Virus record (IMG/VR): IMGVR_UViG_3300031857_015107
Span: 1 to 22,140 of that record
Direction: 5' to 3' (one strand)
Source: a virus
DNA: 22,140 bases
Position 1 is the first letter of the stretch. Every line of letters starts with the position of its first letter. Positions 20,279 to 22,140 of this stretch are shown one piece after another. The notes under the pieces were generated by a model. That model did not search any database. It was given only the letters and a program-made list of their open reading frames with translations, and was not told the DNA's origin. Both the position numbers and the translations under genes were made by a program.

Positions 20279-21652
20279 ATGAATGAAACCAACTTCTCAA
20301 ACGAAAGGTTTGACAGCATAGTGGCAGCAGGATGGATCCGTGATCTAGAAAGTTCGGACAGTCGCATACACAAAGAAAAAACAATTGAAAAAGCATTGAT
20401 GGCCGCCAAGTTGGGCAGTGCCGATGCACAATGTTTTCTCTTTAACTGCTACCAGGCTTACAATCCTTTCTACACTTTTAACATCCGTCAGGTGCCTGAA
20501 ACTTCAGGCCTGACTGATAGGCCCAACCCTTGGACAAAATTTTGGGCCTTGCTAGAAGCTCTGCGCACACGATACATCACAGGCAATCGTGCTCGTGAAA
20601 GTGTGGAATCAATGAGTCAAGAATTTAATTCAGATGAGTGGAACAACTTGGCCCGACGTGTGTTGATCAAGGACCTGCGTTGTGGCATCAGTGAAAAGAC
20701 CTTGAACAAAGTACTGGGCAAGACAGAGTACAAGATTCCTGTGTTTACTTGTCAACTGGCGCAAGACTCCACTGACCAACCCAAGAAGCTCAAAGGCATC
20801 AAACGCCTGGAAGTCAAATTAGACGGTGTGCGTGTGCTGGCAGTGGTTGACGGCGACAATGTTACCTTGTTCAGTCGCAATGGCAAAGAGTTTGAAAACT
20901 TTCCGCAGATTGCTGACGCCATCGAAGATGCTCGCAAGCACTTTCAATATGGCCGTGGCACAGGTGGGCGTTTTGTACTAGATGGTGAGATTGTGGGTGA
21001 GAGTTTCCAGAAGCTCATGAAGCAAGCACATCGCAAGAGCGATGCCCGAACCGATGGCATGGTGTATCATATTTTTGATATCATTCCTTTGGATGCATTG
21101 CAAGAGGGACATTGCAACATACAACAATACAAACGCATTGAATGGATTGACAGCGCCCGAGATCGTCTGTTAGAAACACCTTGCCTGCGCATCATGAACG
21201 GCTTGGAAGTGGATTTGGACACAGCCGAAGGCCATGACATCATGAACCGTTTTGCTCAAGACGCTGTGGCCGAAGGCTTTGAAGGCATCATGATCAAGAA
21301 CATGGAAGCACCCTATGAGTGCAAACGTTCGGACTCGTGGATGAAATGGAAACCCACTATCAGTGTTGATCTCAATATAGTGGGTTTTGAAGAAGGAACT
21401 GGTCGCAATGCGGGCCGGTTGGGTGCTATAATATGTGAAGGAGAAGACAATGACCGTAGAATTTGCGTTAATGTTGGTACTGGCTTTAGTGATGCTCTTC
21501 GTGATGAGTATTGGACCAGTAGGGATCAGTTACTTGGTCACTTGGTGGAAGTCCAGGCAGACGCAGTCACCCAAAACCAAGACGGAACATACTCCTTGAG
21601 ATTCCCGCGCTTTTTGCGCTTTCGCGATTTCGAAGCAGGAGATAAAGTATGA
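20279..21652 (+). CDS. ATP-dependent DNA ligase (T4 gp30-like)
   Basis: 457 residues, close to T4 gp30. It joins DNA nicks through a lysine-AMP intermediate. Motifs: K180-x-D-G (EVKLDGVR) as motif I with the adenylated lysine, FSRNGKEF (motif III), VLDGEIVG with E237 (IIIa), EGFEGIMIKN (IV), and DSWMKWKP (V). A helical N-terminal domain occupies about residues 1-165, and the C-terminal part (from about 365) is the OB fold. No Shine-Dalgarno is visible; TTAAATAT lies directly before the ATG, so a leaderless or very short leader is possible. The stop overlaps the next start. A small frame is nested near the 3' end (21450-21599). Confidence 0.95.
   Translation: MNETNFSNERFDSIVAAGWIRDLESSDSRIHKEKTIEKALMAAKLGSADAQCFLFNCYQAYNPFYTFNIRQVPETSGLTDRPNPWTKFWALLEALRTRYITGNRARESVESMSQEFNSDEWNNLARRVLIKDLRCGISEKTLNKVLGKTEYKIPVFTCQLAQDSTDQPKKLKGIKRLEVKLDGVRVLAVVDGDNVTLFSRNGKEFENFPQIADAIEDARKHFQYGRGTGGRFVLDGEIVGESFQKLMKQAHRKSDARTDGMVYHIFDIIPLDALQEGHCNIQQYKRIEWIDSARDRLLETPCLRIMNGLEVDLDTAEGHDIMNRFAQDAVAEGFEGIMIKNMEAPYECKRSDSWMKWKPTISVDLNIVGFEEGTGRNAGRLGAIICEGEDNDRRICVNVGTGFSDALRDEYWTSRDQLLGHLVEVQADAVTQNQDGTYSLRFPRFLRFRDFEAGDKV
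21427..21443 (+). promoter_or_regulatory. Extended -10 element and Shine-Dalgarno inside the ligase gene
   Basis: TGCTATAAT (TG at 21424-21425, TATAAT 21427-21432) is an extended -10 box like the one in P1, but no good -35 lies 17 bases upstream. AAGGAG follows at 21438-21443, 6 bases before an ATG in another frame (21450). Both signals may be chance codon effects. Confidence 0.35.
21450..21599 (+). CDS. Possible nested small membrane protein inside the ligase gene
   Basis: 49 residues in the +1 frame relative to the ligase gene, starting 6 bases after AAGGAG and with an extended -10 just upstream. The product MTVEFALMLVLALVMLFVMS continues to a WWKSR stop-transfer-like boundary and a polar, K/T-rich tail (about 34-49): a typical single-pass small membrane protein, as in holin, antiholin or spanin-type genes. 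Against it: the region is the conserved OB fold of ligase, and hydrophobic shadows are common in alternative frames. Confidence 0.38.
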   Translation: MTVEFALMLVLALVMLFVMSIGPVGISYLVTWWKSRQTQSPKTKTEHTP

Positions 21653-22071
21653 AAATTGGATTAAGTTACAGTCGTTGTGTGCGCGACATTGTGGAAGGCA
21701 CAGTTGATATCCGCGATGTCTTGGTCATTGTTGCTCGCACTGACTTTGATCCGCATGATGATAAACAATGGCAGGGAATCTGGCTAGGCTATCATGGCAG
21801 TGGCCTGGGACTGAGCAATCCCGAATGGTCTCGCTATTCTGCCGAGGACGAAGTCAAGTTCCGTGACATTAGTAAAGAACTTTGGGACATGGGCAAACTA
21901 CACCAGCCTCGTAAGTTTGGCGCACACCCTCACCGACTGCCTTACTACTGGCTTGAGACTGTGGTATCAGATGAAGATCTAGAACACTCACCTGTGATCA
22001 AAGATGCCTGGGACAAATTTAAAATGGTTTCTGGCCTCCGAGGCACACCCTTGAAAGCACACAATGAGTAA
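21649..22071 (+). CDS. Conserved-type phage protein, unknown function
   Basis: 140 residues, start overlapping the ligase stop (ATGA) with GGAG upstream. It begins MKIGLSYSRCVRDIVEGTVD and includes VLVIVARTDFDPHDD and a WQGIWLGYHGSGLGL segment. The C-terminal part (FGAHPHRLPYYWLETVVSDED) holds two histidines and aromatic residues. There is no membrane segment or known catalytic motif. Its stop overlaps the next start (ATGAGTAA region). It probably belongs to the replication or metabolism block, judged only from the ligase neighbour. Confidence 0.7.
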   Translation: MKIGLSYSRCVRDIVEGTVDIRDVLVIVARTDFDPHDDKQWQGIWLGYHGSGLGLSNPEWSRYSAEDEVKFRDISKELWDMGKLHQPRKFGAHPHRLPYYWLETVVSDEDLEHSPVIKDAWDKFKMVSGLRGTPLKAHNE

Positions 22072-22140
22072 ACGAGTAGGACCTATTACGCTGGACAGCG
22101 ACGCCGCTGATCGTATCACTGTGCTGAATTTGATGGAGTA
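22064..22140 (+). CDS. Start of a phage protein, 3' end outside the window
   Basis: The frame opens at ATG 22064, inside the end of the preceding gene (8-base overlap), and stays open to the edge. It encodes MSKRVGPITLDSDAADRITV followed by LNLMEY. The overlap and strand match the neighbouring chain, so it is probably real. Too short to identify; no ribosome binding site is obvious apart from the coupling with the upstream gene. Confidence 0.6.
   Translation, partial: MSKRVGPITLDSDAADRITVLNLME

Noticed and set aside
1-22140. tRNA genes, CRISPR arrays, insertion sequences, integrase or attachment sites
   Set aside because: No cloverleaf-like sequence, regularly spaced repeats, transposase or recombinase was recognised by eye; a tRNAscan-SE run would settle the tRNA question.

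Overview
The window looks like part of the genome of a T4-like myovirus infecting a Gram-negative, probably proteobacterial, aquatic host. Evidence for a phage: dense genes with 1-4 base overlaps, a PAAR spike tip, a beta-helix tail fibre or tailspike, several virion-type proteins, class Ia ribonucleotide reductase (nrdA, nrdB) with glutaredoxin, a T4 gp30-type ATP-dependent DNA ligase, and a T4-late-like promoter box. Evidence for the host: IscU is very close to proteobacterial IscU, and two products carry Gram-negative export signals, one of them an outer-membrane barrel. No tRNA, CRISPR array, insertion sequence or integrase was seen.

Layout. At 1-614 (minus) a structural protein runs off the left edge. 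It faces a divergent control region (615-683) with a late-type promoter box on each strand. From 684 to 6719 (plus) lies a virion block: small coiled-coil protein, alanine-rich protein, a large nucleotidyltransferase plus ligase-like fusion, a small single-gene structural unit with its own promoter box and terminator, a holin-like membrane protein, and two more virion-type proteins. From 6740 to 7782 a consensus sigma-70 promoter drives an exported protein plus iscU and iscA. From 7783 to 8539 a second consensus promoter drives a RecB/Cas4-like nuclease. From 8559 to 18367 is one nearly gapless chain: tail fibre, conserved protein, nrdA, small membrane protein, class II aldolase-like enzyme, nrdB, a candidate internal protein, glutaredoxin, an SH3/Sm-like protein, PAAR, and a large baseplate or tail protein. 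From 18395 to 18967 is a self-contained outer-membrane barrel gene. From 18972 to 22140 two near-identical sigma-70 promoters drive small early-type genes, followed by DNA ligase and conserved phage proteins.

How it fits together. Two promoter classes are visible. Consensus sigma-70 promoters, all with 17-base spacers, precede the metabolic, envelope and small takeover-type genes. A CTAAATA box precedes four virion-type genes at 19-41 bases and is probably the late promoter. NrdA, NrdB and glutaredoxin form a dNTP-making set. IscU and IscA suggest that the phage also supports iron-sulfur or iron metabolism.

Most notable points: five virion-type proteins begin with a short tag ending in (L/I)-x-E, the T4 prohead protease consensus, and one of them is the two-domain nucleotidyltransferase/ligase-like protein; iscU-iscA carried by a phage; an aldolase-like gene inserted between nrdA and nrdB; four TATAAT boxes at exact 10-base steps; and a short membrane-protein frame nested inside the ligase gene behind a strong ribosome binding site.
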